From contig DBJE01000007.1 of assembly GCA_002297045.1 (NCBI GenBank), positions 1 through 35,318 of the forward strand: a stretch of 35,318 nucleotides of DNA. The letters are read 5' to 3'. This document shows, piece after piece, positions 33,867 to 35,318 of the stretch. This DNA is from Caryophanales bacterium UBA784. Lineage in GTDB: Bacteria > Bacillota_I > Bacilli_A > RFN20 > CAG-288. The notes below the pieces were generated by a model. That model was not told where the DNA came from and did not search any database. It worked only from the letters and a program-made list of their open reading frames with translations. The position numbers and the translations under genes are program-made. Positions within the stretch are counted from its first letter, which is position 1; every line of letters starts with the position of its first letter.

Positions 33867-34805
33867 TTCTGCTTCCTGAATGACTTCTTTTAAAGCTAAG
33901 GCGGATGCCTTAAGCTTTTCCCTCTCTTGCTTAGTCAGGGGAAGCTCAAGGACTTTCTCGACTCCGTTTCTTCCTACTAAGGAAGGAATGGAAAGGGCGA
34001 GTCCGGATAAGCCATATTCTCCGTTTAGTTCAGTCGAAACCGGAAGCCTTGTATGGGTGTCGTTGACAATACAGGAGACGATATGGGAGACAGAGAGGGC
34101 GATTCCGTAATAGGTCGCTCCTTTTTTCTCAATGATTTTATAGGCGGAGTTGACGACATCATCCTGAATCTGCTTCCTTCCTGCATCGTGGTCCGTATAT
34201 CCTCTTAGGGCGCAGAAGTCATTGAGCGGAATTCCGCTGATGTTTGCTCCACTCCAGATCGGGGTCTCGCTGTCTCCGTGTTCTCCGATGATGACCGCAT
34301 GGACGTTCTTTGTATCGACGGTCAGACGCTTAGAAAGAAGATACTTTAAGCGGGCCGTATCCAATACGGTTCCGCTTCCGAAGACCCGGCTAGAAGAAAA
34401 TCCGCTTTCCTTGTAGGCGATATGGGTTAAGACATCGACAGGGTTAGAGACAATCAATAGGATTCCCTCGACTTTGGCTTTTTTCAGTTCGGAAATCACG
34501 GACTTCCTGATTCCTGCGTTTTTGTGGATCAGATCTAAACGGGTTTCTCCCGGTTTCTGGCTTGCCCCTGCGGTGATGATGATGACGCTTGCGTCCTTTG
34601 CATCCTCATATGTTCCTGCATAGATGTTCCTTGAATAAGCGTAAGGAAGCCCATGGGAGAGATCCCTTGCCTCTCCTTCGGCTTTTGCCTTATTGGCATC
34701 GATAAGGACAAGCTCGTTGAACTGTCCTTTCTGCCTTAGGGCGAAGGCTATCGAACTTCCGACAAATCCGCATCCGATGATGACGGCTTTCTTGATGTTG
34801 ACCAT
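33864..34805 (-). CDS. ldh: L-lactate dehydrogenase
   Basis: 313 residues, the standard length. Reduces pyruvate to lactate and regenerates NAD+, fitting a fermentative anaerobe. Rossmann motif GCGFVGSSIA (11-20), substrate loop GASQKPGETRLDL with Gln83 (lactate rather than malate specificity) and Arg89, NPVDVLTHIA, FGSGTVLDTARL, and catalytic GEHGDSE with His176. EGEAxDLSHG has AGG (34667-34665) where LDH has Met, as does AFALxQKG; the catalytic arginines are CGT or CGG. AAAGGAG precedes the ATG, and TATACT lies upstream. Confidence 0.96.
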   Translation of the reverse strand: MVNIKKAVIIGCGFVGSSIAFALRQKGQFNELVLIDANKAKAEGEARDLSHGLPYAYSRNIYAGTYEDAKDASVIIITAGASQKPGETRLDLIHKNAGIRKSVISELKKAKVEGILLIVSNPVDVLTHIAYKESGFSSSRVFGSGTVLDTARLKYLLSKRLTVDTKNVHAVIIGEHGDSETPIWSGANISGIPLNDFCALRGYTDHDAGRKQIQDDVVNSAYKIIEKKGATYYGIALSVSHIVSCIVNDTHTRLPVSTELNGEYGLSGLALSIPSLVGRNGVEKVLELPLTKQEREKLKASALALKEVIQEAE

Positions 34806-35073
34806 TTTTGTTTATCTCCTTTGGGTTTAGTATACCGAAACGGATGTTTTTTTGCTTAGGATGTGTTTTTCTCTTCCTACCGATTTAACATCGAAGATGA
34901 ATAAGAGAAGATGAACAACAAGAAGTAGAAGGCCTTATTGTTTTGTGAAATAAAGAAGGCCAAGGAGCAAAAGGGATTTCTTGAAGCCTAAGTGATTTTT
35001 TACGACATAAAATGACAATGGATTGCTCGTTTCAATTTAAGAGAAGATACTTTATACTAAACAGGAATAAAAA
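34806..35073. other. Intergenic region between ldh and the edge gene
   Basis: The divergent spacer holds the ldh Shine-Dalgarno and TATACT on the minus strand and, for the plus gene, TATACT (about 35052-35057) some 16 nt before the ATG. A loose inverted repeat GGCCTTATT and AATAAAGAAGGCC lies at about 34942-34975. No gene is visible. Confidence 0.45.
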
Positions 35074-35318
35074 ATGATTCAGGAAAAAATCTGTCTGAAA
35101 CTAAGCCAAGATCTAATCGACTTCATAGATTCTGATTGCCTACAGTTTGGAATCCTGAAAAAGGACAGGAGTCCAAACCGAAATGCTTTTTTTAACCAAC
35201 TTATTTCCTCTTATCAGCTGTGGGGGAAGAAAGCACCATCTTTCCCTTTTGAAAGTGCACAAAAGAATGATAAAGGAATAATCGTTTGGTTTAAGCCCGG
35301 GAGTAGCATAAAGTTTGT
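35074..35318 (+). CDS. Unknown protein, N-terminal 81 residues (cut by window edge)
   Basis: ATG at 35074, with AGGAA about 10 nt before it. It reads MIQEKICLKLSQDLIDFIDS, then FGILKKDxSPNRNAFFNQLI (x = AGG). The NRNAFFNxLI segment resembles the ribbon-helix-helix-like start of some WYL-type or antitoxin regulators. The visible end is VWFKPGSSIKF, and GSSIKF is exactly what the dispersed 30-bp repeat encodes, so this gene may be the intact source of that repeat. Function not assigned. Confidence 0.6.
   Translation, partial: MIQEKICLKLSQDLIDFIDSDCLQFGILKKDRSPNRNAFFNQLISSYQLWGKKAPSFPFESAQKNDKGIIVWFKPGSSIKF
35299..35318 (+). repeat. Dispersed repeat, copy D (truncated by window edge)
   Basis: 20 of 20 bases identical to copy A. 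Here it is in frame with an open gene and encodes GSSIKF. Confidence 0.75.

Overview
The window looks like a chromosome segment from an uncultured, probably host-associated Bacilli (Firmicutes/Bacillota) of moderate to low G+C content. It carries Gram-positive style Shine-Dalgarno sites, a small 4.5S-type SRP RNA, a CcpA-type cre site, a Crh-like HPr paralogue, YitT, Lgt, lipoproteins and a BspA-like surface protein. The most important property is global: the codon AGG almost certainly encodes METHIONINE, not arginine. At position after position where a conserved family has Met (TrpS KMSKS, SecA TNMAGRGTD, LDH GEAMDL, acyltransferase FHMPLFFF, GlyA VDMAHIAG, Mfd KIAMQDL, PrfB LLRMY, Pth DDMD), the codon is AGG, while conserved arginines use CGN or AGA. 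Standard translation therefore writes R where M belongs. TGA remains a stop codon: prfB carries the classical UGA frameshift site.

Layout. 1-3500: partial tadA preceded by the SRP RNA and its promoter (-), a lipoprotein (+), trpS (-), and a Crh-like HPr without the active-site His under a cre-overlapped promoter (+). 3490-3780: a gene-free stretch ending in a bidirectional terminator. 3780-6304: a four-gene overlapping minus-strand operon (membrane protein, rsuA-type pseudouridine synthase, zinc-ribbon protein, small partner). 6383-10465: glyA, a 4-TM protein, an acyltransferase-3 and a lipoprotein. 10643-15495: secA, prfB (programmed frameshift) and a YitT-family gene. 15549-16088: a Nudix ADP-ribose pyrophosphatase. 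16089-16952: a scar region with an AAA-ATPase/DUF4143 remnant, a dispersed repeat, a perfect 20-bp palindrome and a GC-rich fragment. 16953-21552: tightly coupled rdgB-pth-mfd.

21560-35318 is accessory and envelope territory: a Wzy-like O-antigen ligase/polymerase, a giant protein in which bacterial Ig-like repeats are inserted between the first membrane helix and the rest of a VanZ domain, two coupled exported proteins (the first with a G9 tract in its coding sequence), a HTH-DUF3990 toxin-antitoxin-like pair with a 3' remnant of the same module beside it, a BspA-type leucine-rich-repeat lipoprotein whose promoter spacer is a G10 tract, a small membrane protein, lgt, ldh and the start of a further gene at the edge.

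How it fits together: the left two thirds is housekeeping (translation fidelity, secretion, DNA repair, one-carbon metabolism). The right third displays surface proteins with two probable phase-variation switches, and Lgt would process the lipoproteins seen here. Several genes (6304-, 9828-, 23065-, 26426-, 29722+) have a -10 hexamer 6-8 nt before the start codon and no Shine-Dalgarno, so leaderless mRNAs seem common in this organism.
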